The notes below the pieces were generated by a model that searched no databases, was not told the origin of the DNA, and worked only from the letters and a program-made list of their open reading frames with translations. Of a stretch of DNA of 64,000 nt, positions 44,426 through 52,463 are shown piece after piece. The DNA is taken from positions 62,001-126,000 of the forward strand of contig NZ_JARQZP010000007.1 in assembly GCF_029589055.1 (NCBI RefSeq), in the 5' to 3' direction. The DNA comes from Vibrio hannami (GTDB lineage: Bacteria > Pseudomonadota > Gammaproteobacteria > Enterobacterales > Vibrionaceae). A program made the position numbers and the translations under genes. Within the stretch, counting starts at the first letter, position 1. Each line of letters opens with the position of its first letter.

Positions 44426-45915
44426 TATTGCTCACCACCTTGCTTTTTATCTTGAATGGTAGAGCTAAGAGCATCACCGAGAATGCCTTTTAGTTGGTCA
44501 CGCAGTGCTTTAATGTCTTGTTGCTGCTGCTGATAGTTCGCCAGTAACTCTTCAGGGTCATGGCTGACGACTTCGTCCTGATACGGGTTTTTAATATCAA
44601 GGTTAAAGTTGCGCTCGATAATATCTTCAATCGACACTTTCCAAGCTTGCTTGGTCTCGATGCGACTAGCGAATCCATCTGCCTCGTTACCCCACCAATC
44701 GATCTCTTGCTGGAATTCTTCAAACTTCATCGGTTTGGTTTTGCTGTAGTTCTTCACGCCTTCTGGGTAAGGGTGCTCATAGAACCACACTTCTTTGGTC
44801 GGTTGGCCTTTGGTAAAGAACAGAATGTTGGTCTTAATACCTGTGTATGGATTGAACACGCCATTAGGTAAGCGAACAATCGTGTGCAGGTTACACTCTT
44901 CCGCCAGCATCTTTTTGATTTTGGTTTTTACGCCTTCACCAAACAAGGTGCCATCAGGCAACACCACACCAGCGCGACCATCTTTATCCAATACTTCGAC
45001 AATAAGCTGCAAGAACAGATCGGCGGTTTCACGAGTTTGCATTTCGGCAGGGAAGTTCTTTTCAATCCCGTCCTCTTCGGTGCCGCCAAACGGTGGGTTA
45101 GTCGCAATCACGTTGATATTGCTATCCCAACTTGAAAGCGGTTTATTGAGCGTGTTGCCGTGCTTAATCTGCACAGGGACTTCGATGCCGTGGAGCATCA
45201 TATTGGTGATACACAGCAAGTGTGGTAGTTGTTTCTTCTCTACACCATGGATTTGCTTTTGCAGCGTTTGGTGGTCGGCTGCGCTTGTCACGTAGTTCTC
45301 TTTCACGTGATCGAACGAGCAAGCCAGGAATCCGCCCGTACCGCAGGCGGGATCCATAATTTGTTCGCCTAGCTTTGGATCCAGTCTGTTTACGATAAAA
45401 CGGGTTACTGCACGAGGGGTATAGAACTCACCCGCATTACCTGCGCTTTGTAGGTCGCGTAGGATTTGCTCGTAGATATCACCAAACAGGTGACGTTCTT
45501 TAGAGTCAGTAAAGTCGATTTCGTTGAGCTTGTTAATCACTTGGCGCAGCAGTGTGCCATTTTTCATGTAGTTGAAGGCATCACTAAAGGCTTCTTTCAC
45601 CACAAAACCGCGTGGGTTGGTGTCTTTCGGCGCAGTAAGGTTTTTTAACGTCGGGAATAGGTCATCATTGATGAATTCCAGCAGCTCATCACCCGTAATA
45701 CCTTGGTTATCTGCCGCCCAGTTGCGCCATAGGTACTTCGCTGGGATGGGTTCGCGGTAATCATCTAACTCGAACTCTAGTTCTTCCTCTTGAGCATCAA
45801 ACACTTTAAGGAATAAAAGCCACGACATTTGGCCTAGACGCTGAGCGTCACCATCAACACCCGCATCTTTACGCATGATGTCTTGAATAGACTTGATAAC
45901 TGAACTGATTGACAT
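44425..45915 (-). CDS. hsdM: Type I restriction-modification methyltransferase HsdM
   Basis: The 496-residue N6-adenine methyltransferase has an N-terminal HsdM helical domain (MSISSVIKSIQDIMRKDAGVD). The SAM-binding motif is IMDPACGTGGFL and the catalytic motif NVIATNPPFGG. With HsdS it methylates the host site. Its stop shares one base with the hsdS start (TAATG), so M and S are coupled. hsdR lies 3.9 kb upstream, separated by unrelated cargo. Confidence 0.96.
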   Translation of the reverse strand: MSISSVIKSIQDIMRKDAGVDGDAQRLGQMSWLLFLKVFDAQEEELEFELDDYREPIPAKYLWRNWAADNQGITGDELLEFINDDLFPTLKNLTAPKDTNPRGFVVKEAFSDAFNYMKNGTLLRQVINKLNEIDFTDSKERHLFGDIYEQILRDLQSAGNAGEFYTPRAVTRFIVNRLDPKLGEQIMDPACGTGGFLACSFDHVKENYVTSAADHQTLQKQIHGVEKKQLPHLLCITNMMLHGIEVPVQIKHGNTLNKPLSSWDSNINVIATNPPFGGTEEDGIEKNFPAEMQTRETADLFLQLIVEVLDKDGRAGVVLPDGTLFGEGVKTKIKKMLAEECNLHTIVRLPNGVFNPYTGIKTNILFFTKGQPTKEVWFYEHPYPEGVKNYSKTKPMKFEEFQQEIDWWGNEADGFASRIETKQAWKVSIEDIIERNFNLDIKNPYQDEVVSHDPEELLANYQQQQQDIKALRDQLKGILGDALSSTIQDKKQGGEQ

Positions 45916-46080
45916 GGAGTTCTACTACTAACTGACTGAAAAATTGGGGCTGATTATAGCAGAATTGATATGAAAAACGTGAATTAGTGCATATGCAAAA
46001 GGGTGGTTATTTATGATTCAATAAACAATAATCAAGTGAATATAAAATTAATAAATTGATCACTAGGTTGTCTAGGTTTC

Positions 46081-46479
46081 ATGAAAATAGAATGCCCACA
46101 TTGTCAGACCGACAATGATATCGAGTTTGCGGAAAATATTGCTTGTAAAAAGTGTGAGAAGAGCTTCAAAGGTTTCAAGTTCAGCAAACGTAAACTTGTG
46201 TCCGCGAGTACCGCTTTGTTCGTTGGCGCGATCGGTGGATACAAGGTTAACGCTGCTTTAGATGAAGAGCGTTACCCACTCGAAGTGGAGTATGCCATCG
46301 TTGATACCTGCATAAACTCAGCAAAGAATATGGTGTCGGTAAGTTGGTATGAAAGTAAGCGAGAAACGTGTTTATGCGCTCTTGCAGAAACGGAAAAGTC
46401 TGTACCGTATTCAGACTATAAATCGGATCAACAGTTGTTTTTAAGCAATTTTAAGTTGAACGCCAAAGGGTGTTCATAG
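46081..46479 (+). CDS. Zinc-ribbon protein with membrane segment, hypothetical
   Basis: The 132-residue protein has N-terminal CPHC and CKKC pairs (a zinc ribbon), a short hydrophobic segment after a basic patch (KRKLVSASTALFVGAIGGYK), and a C-terminal region with four cysteines. It is divergent from hsdM. I do not recognise a function. Confidence 0.6.
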   Translation: MKIECPHCQTDNDIEFAENIACKKCEKSFKGFKFSKRKLVSASTALFVGAIGGYKVNAALDEERYPLEVEYAIVDTCINSAKNMVSVSWYESKRETCLCALAETEKSVPYSDYKSDQQLFLSNFKLNAKGCS

Positions 46480-46487
46480 ATAGGAAA

Positions 46488-46509
46488 TGAGGCAGTGATG
46501 ACTGCCTCA
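46488..46509. terminator. Hairpin between convergent genes
   Basis: TGAGGCAGT, GATG, ACTGCCTCA, located between the stop at 46479 and the stop at 46518. Confidence 0.7.
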
Positions 46510-46517
46510 TAATATTG

Positions 46518-46598
46518 CTAACGTTTAGGTGTATTACCACGACCTTTGCCAGAAGGCTCGCCAGTTTTACTTGGGTAGTTAGGATTTTCTTTGCTCAT
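46518..46598 (-). CDS. Very small conserved protein (26 aa)
   Basis: Starts MSKENPNYPSKTGEP and ends GRGNTPKR; a strong AAGGAGAT lies upstream of ATG 46598. Polar, Gly/Lys/Pro-rich, probably unstructured. It follows the 49-aa gene by 10 bp; similar pairs occur next to each other in enterobacterial accessory regions, from memory. Confidence 0.6.
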   Translation of the reverse strand: MSKENPNYPSKTGEPSGKGRGNTPKR

Positions 46599-46608
46599 GT
46601 TTATCTCC

Positions 46609-46758
46609 TTACTTACCTTGTTTTTGGTTGTGGGCGGCAGCGCGTTGGGCACGGCCTGTAAAAGTGCCTTTTTCGACTTTTCCGCCATTATTCTTCGCTT
46701 CATGTGATTGAATGCGAGCAGCGGCTTCTGGGGTCATTGGTGCTTTGTTTTTAGACAT
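46609..46758 (-). CDS. Small seed-maturation-like protein (49 aa)
   Basis: Starts MSKNKAPMTPEAAARIQSHE, then NNGGKVEKGTFTGRAQRAAA. The PMTPEAAARIQS pattern is that of bacterial SMP/LEA-like small proteins linked to stress tolerance. ATG at 46758 is preceded by AAGGAAAAT; longer starts are unlikely. Operon with the 26-aa gene. Confidence 0.65.
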   Translation of the reverse strand: MSKNKAPMTPEAAARIQSHEAKNNGGKVEKGTFTGRAQRAAAHNQKQGK

Positions 46759-46832
46759 AATATTTTCCTTTTCGTTTATGAATGCTTGTCTCCGCTGAGA
46801 CCATTGCATAGTAACTAGTAGGGTAGGGACAA

Positions 46833-47198
46833 ATGGGGACAGCCCAAAAACACAAGCAAATTCGAACCATGATGGATGCGTTAGGTTGGAGCTATAAGCA
46901 ACTGGCCGATGTTCTTTATGAGGAACTACAATGCTCTGAGTTCGAACATTTAGAAAATGCTTCCCCTGAGGAAATTCGTAAGTTTAGAGAGTCTCTCAAG
47001 AAGCAGTTACAAAGGGACTCTACACCAGAGAGTCGGCTTGAACAGTACGTGAAAATCATTTCGGATCACCCAGATTTTGTTGCATTGGGGTTGGATGTCG
47101 TGGTTCCAAAATACGTTAACCATAAATGCTTGAATGAGGATTCGCTTGCAGGTTTAGCAGAGATATCCAGTTGGCTGGATGAAGATAAGAGCCGTTAA
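46833..47198 (+). CDS. Hypothetical protein with HTH-like N-terminus
   Basis: The 121-residue protein begins with a helical region (IRTMMDALGWSYKQLADVLYEEL) that looks like a diverged HTH. A charged helix (ASPEEIRKFRESLKKQLQR) and an acidic C-terminus follow. Not recognised. It starts a plus-strand run ending in the methyltransferase. Confidence 0.55.
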   Translation: MGTAQKHKQIRTMMDALGWSYKQLADVLYEELQCSEFEHLENASPEEIRKFRESLKKQLQRDSTPESRLEQYVKIISDHPDFVALGLDVVVPKYVNHKCLNEDSLAGLAEISSWLDEDKSR

Positions 47199-47273
47199 AG
47201 ACGGATGCGTTTGACGTAGAAATATTTTTTCTGACTTTTACTAATAAATTATCGTTATTAAGAGGAGCGCAGG

Positions 47274-47480
47274 ATGTACAAGGGGCATTGGTATGATGTT
47301 GTCGGGAAAGAGAGGACAGATCTCCGTGCAATGAGTCTAGACTTCGATTCATTAAAGTTGGCTGTCGATGAAGCAATGAGTGTTTTGCCTGATACACGAC
47401 TAATCGTAATGAATGAGAATTTAGGCTGGGGTCTTATCTCTATCGAGGAAACCAAGAGGATGCTCATTTGTAAGGATTAG
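47274..47480 (+). CDS. Small hypothetical protein
   Basis: A 68-residue soluble protein (MYKGHWYDVVGKERTDLRAM ... LGWGLISIEETKRM). AAGAGGAG lies 7-14 nt upstream of ATG 47274. Not recognised; same strand and spacing pattern as its neighbours. Confidence 0.55.
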   Translation: MYKGHWYDVVGKERTDLRAMSLDFDSLKLAVDEAMSVLPDTRLIVMNENLGWGLISIEETKRMLICKD

Positions 47481-47579
47481 AAGGTGACAAGCTAAGATAA
47501 ACTTTGTTGCTTTCCTCACTGTTTGATTTATAAGCAGTTAGTATCATAAAGTGTCTTTGATACTAAAGAGGTGCTTTGC

Positions 47580-47864
47580 ATGACATGCAGTTGTTGTAAT
47601 AAACGTTTGAACGTAGGGATGATACACAAAAGAGATCCCCATACAGGCCAAAAATTTAAGTCCTGCCCTCACTGTTCCGATGCGAATGGAGGAGAGCACG
47701 TTTTTCATCCATATCCATCGTCCTTTGGTAAAACACCTGCTAGAGTGACAGCTCGAAACCCTGAAGGATACCAAAGCTACTGTATAGATTGTCGTCACCT
47801 GGATAAAGGAGTGCAGTCTCAAACCTATATGAATGGGAAAACATGCAGTAGTCTTATCGAATAG
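47580..47864 (+). CDS. Zinc-finger protein preceding the methyltransferase
   Basis: The 94-residue protein has four CxxC pairs or similar (CSCC, CPHC, CIDC, plus an N-terminal Cys), so one or two zinc sites. ATG 47580 is preceded by AGAGG. It ends 7 nt before the methyltransferase start. This placement suggests an HNH-like or DNA-binding companion, but no His-Asn-His motif is complete. Confidence 0.6.
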   Translation: MTCSCCNKRLNVGMIHKRDPHTGQKFKSCPHCSDANGGEHVFHPYPSSFGKTPARVTARNPEGYQSYCIDCRHLDKGVQSQTYMNGKTCSSLIE

Positions 47865-47871
47865 GACTCTG

Positions 47872-48528
47872 ATGAACTTATTTCAAGAAGATGCAGTAAA
47901 ATGGTTGTCAACGCTCGATGCTGCGAGCGTTGATCTATTAATCACCGACCCTCCCTATGAGTCTTTAGAAAAACACCGAAAAATTGGGACAACCACTCGG
48001 CTTAAGGTGAGCAAGGCGTCAAGCAATCAATGGTTTAAGATCTTCCCTAACGATAGATTTGAAGCGTTACTCAGTGAGGTCTATCGTGTGCTCAAGAACC
48101 ACTCCCACTTCTACCTATTCTGTGATCAAGAAACGATGTTTGTCATTAAGCCGATAGCGGAGAAAGTCGGCTTCAAATTCTGGAAACCTATTGTATGGGA
48201 CAAAGTGAGTATTGGTATGGGCTACCACTACCGTGCTCGGCACGAATTCATACTGTTTTTTGAAAAGGGTAAGAGGAAGCTCAATGATTTGAGCATACCT
48301 GACATACTGACCCATAAACGAGTCTATAGAGGGTATCCAACTGAAAAGCCAGTAAGTCTCTTGGAAGTTCTGGTCGCTCAAAGTAGCAGAGAAGGCGAGC
48401 TAGTTGTTGATCCGTTTTTTGGCTCTGGCTCGACCTTGGTTGCGGCTAACAACTTGAATCGTCAGTTCAAAGGAAACGATATTTCCTCATCTGCCCATGA
48501 GCATATTCGTCAGCGTTCGGATTTTTGA
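47872..48528 (+). CDS. DNA methyltransferase, beta class (DPPY)
   Basis: The 218-residue enzyme has catalytic motif IV (LLITDPPYESL) near the N-terminus, and the SAM-binding motif I at the C-terminus (VVDPFFGSGSTLVAANNL), preceded by YPTEKPVSLLE. This order is that of beta-class N4-cytosine or N6-adenine methyltransferases. ATG at 47872 with AGGA 5 nt upstream is favoured over 47833. No restriction endonuclease is adjacent, so it may be solitary or serve the type I locus. Specificity cannot be read. Confidence 0.88.
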   Translation: MNLFQEDAVKWLSTLDAASVDLLITDPPYESLEKHRKIGTTTRLKVSKASSNQWFKIFPNDRFEALLSEVYRVLKNHSHFYLFCDQETMFVIKPIAEKVGFKFWKPIVWDKVSIGMGYHYRARHEFILFFEKGKRKLNDLSIPDILTHKRVYRGYPTEKPVSLLEVLVAQSSREGELVVDPFFGSGSTLVAANNLNRQFKGNDISSSAHEHIRQRSDF

Positions 48529-48551
48529 ACCTAAAAGGCGAATACAGTTAA

Positions 48552-48571
48552 CGGCTACCTGAAGGTAGCCG
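48552..48571. terminator. Hairpin between methyltransferase and abi gene
   Basis: CGGCTACCT, GA, AGGTAGCCG, located between convergent stops. Confidence 0.7.
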
Positions 48572-48590
48572 AGTAGCAATGCTAGATTTG

Positions 48591-49583
48591 TTATGACACA
48601 GGCATTCCCAGCGACGAGAGTGGGCATCCTGGTACTTGAGGGAATTGTTCTATAAGGTTATTGACGTCATCAAACCAGCAAGAACTTGGGCCAATTTGTT
48701 CAATTAAAAACCACATGACACGGATCACGCCGTATAGACGAGACAGCGTATTACCGTTTTCCTTTATGTCTTCGAAAGACTCGTGAGATGTTACTTTTAA
48801 AACTTTAGAGGATTGTTGGTTCCATATCCTAGTATGGTGAGCGCATCGGTTACGTAGAATGTTCATTTCCATAAGCCAGGCTCGTAATACATCGGTTTCA
48901 GTTTTATCTTCGATTCCTAATCTTGAGCAGATGCGCTGGCGATATTGATCTTTGAGCATACCGTAATACTTGGACATTGTTCCAAAGTCCCAAGCTTCGA
49001 TAACAACCCAAAAGGGCATTTCTTTCTCGTTCTTTTTGTGCCAAACAATACAGTCTTCTTGGCTTCTTTCAATGAGTTTACTGTGTTTGTTTTGCCACTC
49101 TTCCCAAAGGCTTGGCCTATGTCCTCGCTTCTTGAGAAATTTGCCATTGATGTAATCAGAATCTTTCCAAGCTAATGGTTCAGGAATATCCTCCCCCGTA
49201 CCTGGCTGTTTCTTTTTGCCTCGGCCTAACTCATGTGCGATGACTGAACGGACAAATATCTCTATGCGCTCAAGGCCATCAAGCATTGCTAAGCGGAGTT
49301 TTTTATCAAAAAGGTAAAGATTGAACACTTGGTCAAACTTAGTGCCTTGTTGAAAGTGGTTGAGTCGCTTTGGGCGTTTTAAGTGTTCGCACTGGATGGG
49401 TTGATATGATTCGTCTCGTTCGATAACTCTTGCTGGATACCAAAAACCACTCAGTCGGTAATATCCCACTTGTGCGAGCTTTCTTATAGCTCTTTCACGA
49501 TTGTCTATCACCATGTCTCTTTCGATGAGAATATCGATGAGTTCCTCATAGTGCTTAAACTGCTTAGGTGGGGTTAGTGGCAT
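48591..49583 (-). CDS. Abi_2 family (AbiD/AbiF-like) HEPN protein
   Basis: The 330-residue protein starts MPLTPPKQFKHYEELIDILIERDM. Abi_2 motifs are visible (VGYYRLSGFWYP, LYLFDKKLRLAMLDGLERIEIFVRSVIAHELG). The HEPN ribonuclease motif Rx4H is in ILRNRCAHHTRIWN. AbiF-type proteins are abortive-infection RNases, and some act with a structured RNA, a group proposed as the ancestor of Cas13. A structured leader lies directly upstream (49584-49690). Target not evident. Confidence 0.87.
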   Translation of the reverse strand: MPLTPPKQFKHYEELIDILIERDMVIDNRERAIRKLAQVGYYRLSGFWYPARVIERDESYQPIQCEHLKRPKRLNHFQQGTKFDQVFNLYLFDKKLRLAMLDGLERIEIFVRSVIAHELGRGKKKQPGTGEDIPEPLAWKDSDYINGKFLKKRGHRPSLWEEWQNKHSKLIERSQEDCIVWHKKNEKEMPFWVVIEAWDFGTMSKYYGMLKDQYRQRICSRLGIEDKTETDVLRAWLMEMNILRNRCAHHTRIWNQQSSKVLKVTSHESFEDIKENGNTLSRLYGVIRVMWFLIEQIGPSSCWFDDVNNLIEQFPQVPGCPLSSLGMPVS

Positions 49584-49690
49584 CCAGTGTCCTTGATTTT
49601 CCTTGCTGTAAAAACGAGAACGCCCAGCCTTGATTCCAAAGTCATCTCGAAAGATAACTTCAGAAACAGGGGACTGGGCACTATTGCGGT
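49584..49690 (-). ncRNA. Candidate structured RNA upstream of the abi gene
   Basis: On the minus strand an outer stem GCCCAG...CTGGGC (arms 49674-49679 and 49622-49627) encloses a 9-bp stem AAGTTATCT/AGATGACTT (49639-49660) closed by a TTCG tetraloop. A further dyad ATGTGAA...TTCACAT (about 49720-49738) lies at the likely promoter. The gap 49584-49851 has no ORF. The layout fits an AbiF-associated RNA. Confidence 0.55.
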
Positions 49691-49851
49691 GAAGTATTGT
49701 CTATCTGATGTGTATAGTCAATGTGAAATAGTTCACATAAATCTTCTACACAAGTAGTATTTAAACACCAAAATACAATATCTATGCTCTTTATGGTCAT
49801 TGTTTTCTATATATAGTGTATTAGGTGATTGTTCAATTTGTGACGAAAATC

Positions 49852-52296
49852 TTATGCAGATTGATAAATCTCAGCTTCCAATTCAGAAATCGCTTCTAAG
49901 TATTGCTCTCTACCACCAAAGCACTTTTTGACGATTTCAGCAGGGCGTCCCATCTCGTCAAAAGGCTTAACTTTGAGTACATGAATATTTTCAATCTCTT
50001 GAACGCCTTTGTCTGCGTACTTGTCCAGTAGGTTGTTCAACACCTGCTGAGCCGTTTCACCGTACTTAGTGAAGTAGTTGCGCTTTTTGACGTTGTCAGC
50101 GCGTTCTTTTCTGGTGAGTGCTGGTTGGTCATACACGACATGACAAATCATGTCGAATGGATCGAGATCTTTGCCGACTTCCAGCTCTAACGCTTCCCAG
50201 ATGATGCCTTCCTCTGCCAGTTCATCAATGATTGCTTGCTTTTTATCGGCATCTTGCCAGCGCTTAACGAAGTCATCCATTGAGGTGAACTGTTTTGCCA
50301 TCGTCTTGCGGGTATAGTCTTTGAACGATTCGGTTACGAGTTTACCGTCGGAATCGTAGTATTGAACACGTTCGGCAATGGCTTTCACCGTTACACCGTT
50401 GACATGGAACTTTCTAACTCGATTTTCATCCTGCCAATCATCATCGGAATTGCTACCGTCAGAAGGAGATGAACCTGAGTCGTATGGAGCTTCTGATTCA
50501 TGGATGCTTTCAGGGTCAATATCTTCCCCTTCAAATGGATTATGTTGTTCAAGTTCATCCTCACCATCGATGATCTCATCGAGTCCTTCATCGGTTTCGA
50601 AGTCTTCGGGTCTTGTTTCTTTAACTCGCTCGGGGACACCATCAAAGCGCTCATCAGCGAACAGTTCAGTCGCCTTTTTGAAGTCGAGAATGGTAAACCA
50701 TAGCTTTCCGTAACGATCATCGATACGAGTACCGCGACCGATAATCTGCTTAAACTTGGTCATCGACTGAATGCCCTGGTCAAGAACAACCAGTTTGCAA
50801 GTTTTTGCATCGACACCTGTTGTCATAAGTTCTGAGGTGGTTGCGATAACAGGGTAAGCCTTTTTGGGGCTGATGAAGTTATCAAGCTGAGCTTTGCCGA
50901 TTTCATCATCACCAGTAATTTTCATTACGTATTTTTCATTTTTAGCAACTTGCTCAGGGTTGCAATTGATTAGTGCTCGTCGCATACGTTCTGCATGGTC
51001 AATGTCATTGCAGAAAACAATGGTCTTCGCCATCGGGTCGGTGCGCTTGAGGTAGCTGGTGATGGTCTGTGCAACCAGTTCTGTTCGCTCATCAATGACC
51101 ATAGTTCTGTCGAAGTCTTTCTGGTTATAGATCCTGTCTTCGATAACTTCACCATGTTTATCGACTTGTCCTTTGGTTGGTCGCCAACCTTGTAAATCTA
51201 CATCGATGTCCACACGCACAACTTTGTATGGGGCTAAGAAACCGTCTTCAATTCCTTGTTTTAGAGAGTAGGTATAAATGGCATCGCCAAAGTACTCGGT
51301 GTTAGACACGATATCGGTTTCTTTTGGTGTCGCGGTTAGCCCTATTTGAGTCGCAGAACCGAAATACTCAAGAATCTCGCGCCATGCGCTGTCCTCAGCG
51401 GCACTGCCACGATGGCACTCGTCAACGACAATAAGGTCAAAGAAATCAGGATCGACCTGTTTGTATGCTTTTTGGTGCTCTTCTGGGCCAGTCAGAGCTT
51501 GATACAGAGCTAGGTGGATTTCGTAAGCGGGATCGACTGTTCGACCAGTGACTTTGGTCATAGCGGTGCCAAACGGCTGGAAGTCGTTGGTCTTAGTTTG
51601 ATCGACCAGAATGTTTCTGTCCGCTAGAAATAGGATGCGTTTTTTGGCTCGGGACTTCCATAGTCGCCAAATAATCTGGAAAGCAGTGTAAGTTTTGCCC
51701 GTACCTGTTGCCATAACCAAGAGTACACGGTTTTGTCCTGCTGCGACCGCTTCCACGGTTTTGTTTATCGCTTGTAGCTGATAGTAGCGCGGAGACTTTC
51801 CGCTACCGTCATCATGGTAATCTTGAGTAATGACTGGAAGGTGCTCGGCTTTGTATCCTTTCCAAACGCAGTACTTGTCCCATAGTTGCTGAGGTGTCGG
51901 AAAATCTTCAAGTCGAATTTCAGTTTCGAGTTGAGCTGGGTTGGTTTTGTCGTGGAAGATAAAACCGTCGCCATTTGAGGCAAAGACAAAAGGGACTTCA
52001 AGTAGGCTGGCGTAATCTAGACCTTGTTGCATACCTTTGCCGATTTCATGCTTATTCGCTTTTGCTTCGACAACGGCTAGAGGCATGCTCGGTTTATGGT
52101 AAAGGACGATGTCCGCAGACTTAACCTTTTTCCTCGCTGCTGCCTGACCACGAACAATGACCTTACCGTCACGCAGTTTAACCTCTTGACGGATTTGAGA
52201 CATATCATCCCATCCTGCATCTTTGATAGCGGGAAGAATGAATTTCGTGATGATGTCGGTTTCAGATAGCTTTGATTTATTGATTGTCGATTCCAT
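49852..52296 (-). CDS. hsdR: Type I restriction enzyme HsdR
   Basis: The ~814-residue motor/nuclease subunit has an N-terminal PD-(D/E)xK nuclease ([25 protein letters not shown]). SF2 helicase motifs are [25 protein letters not shown] and [12 protein letters not shown], with [12 protein letters not shown]. An EcoEI-type C-terminal domain follows. It cuts unmethylated DNA after translocation. [14 protein letters not shown] at 52296 is the family-like start; ATG at 52329 is possible. It is separated from hsdMS by the abi and methyltransferase cargo, which has split the operon. Confidence 0.93.
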   Translation of the reverse strand: MESTINKSKLSETDIITKFILPAIKDAGWDDMSQIRQEVKLRDGKVIVRGQAAARKKVKSADIVLYHKPSMPLAVVEAKANKHEIGKGMQQGLDYASLLEVPFVFASNGDGFIFHDKTNPAQLETEIRLEDFPTPQQLWDKYCVWKGYKAEHLPVITQDYHDDGSGKSPRYYQLQAINKTVEAVAAGQNRVLLVMATGTGKTYTAFQIIWRLWKSRAKKRILFLADRNILVDQTKTNDFQPFGTAMTKVTGRTVDPAYEIHLALYQALTGPEEHQKAYKQVDPDFFDLIVVDECHRGSAAEDSAWREILEYFGSATQIGLTATPKETDIVSNTEYFGDAIYTYSLKQGIEDGFLAPYKVVRVDIDVDLQGWRPTKGQVDKHGEVIEDRIYNQKDFDRTMVIDERTELVAQTITSYLKRTDPMAKTIVFCNDIDHAERMRRALINCNPEQVAKNEKYVMKITGDDEIGKAQLDNFISPKKAYPVIATTSELMTTGVDAKTCKLVVLDQGIQSMTKFKQIIGRGTRIDDRYGKLWFTILDFKKATELFADERFDGVPERVKETRPEDFETDEGLDEIIDGEDELEQHNPFEGEDIDPESIHESEAPYDSGSSPSDGSNSDDDWQDENRVRKFHVNGVTVKAIAERVQYYDSDGKLVTESFKDYTRKTMAKQFTSMDDFVKRWQDADKKQAIIDELAEEGIIWEALELEVGKDLDPFDMICHVVYDQPALTRKERADNVKKRNYFTKYGETAQQVLNNLLDKYADKGVQEIENIHVLKVKPFDEMGRPAEIVKKCFGGREQYLEAISELEAEIYQSA

Positions 52297-52432
52297 GCGA
52301 TTAGCCAGCTCAGTACAAATGCATTTCATGACTATACCAAAGGATGCATAAAAGCAGAAAAGATACTGACTTATCAGTGAAGTGGGTAACGGTATGCATG
52401 AAATACCAGATGCTATTCGTGGAAATAGTTAT

Positions 52433-52456
52433 CCCGTTATGCAATAGCATAACGGG
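52433..52456 (-). terminator. Hairpin after the island helicase gene
   Basis: CCCGTTATGC, AATA, GCATAACGGG, 8 nt beyond the stop at 52464. It has no long T-run. Confidence 0.6.
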
Positions 52457-52463
52457 AAGTCAG

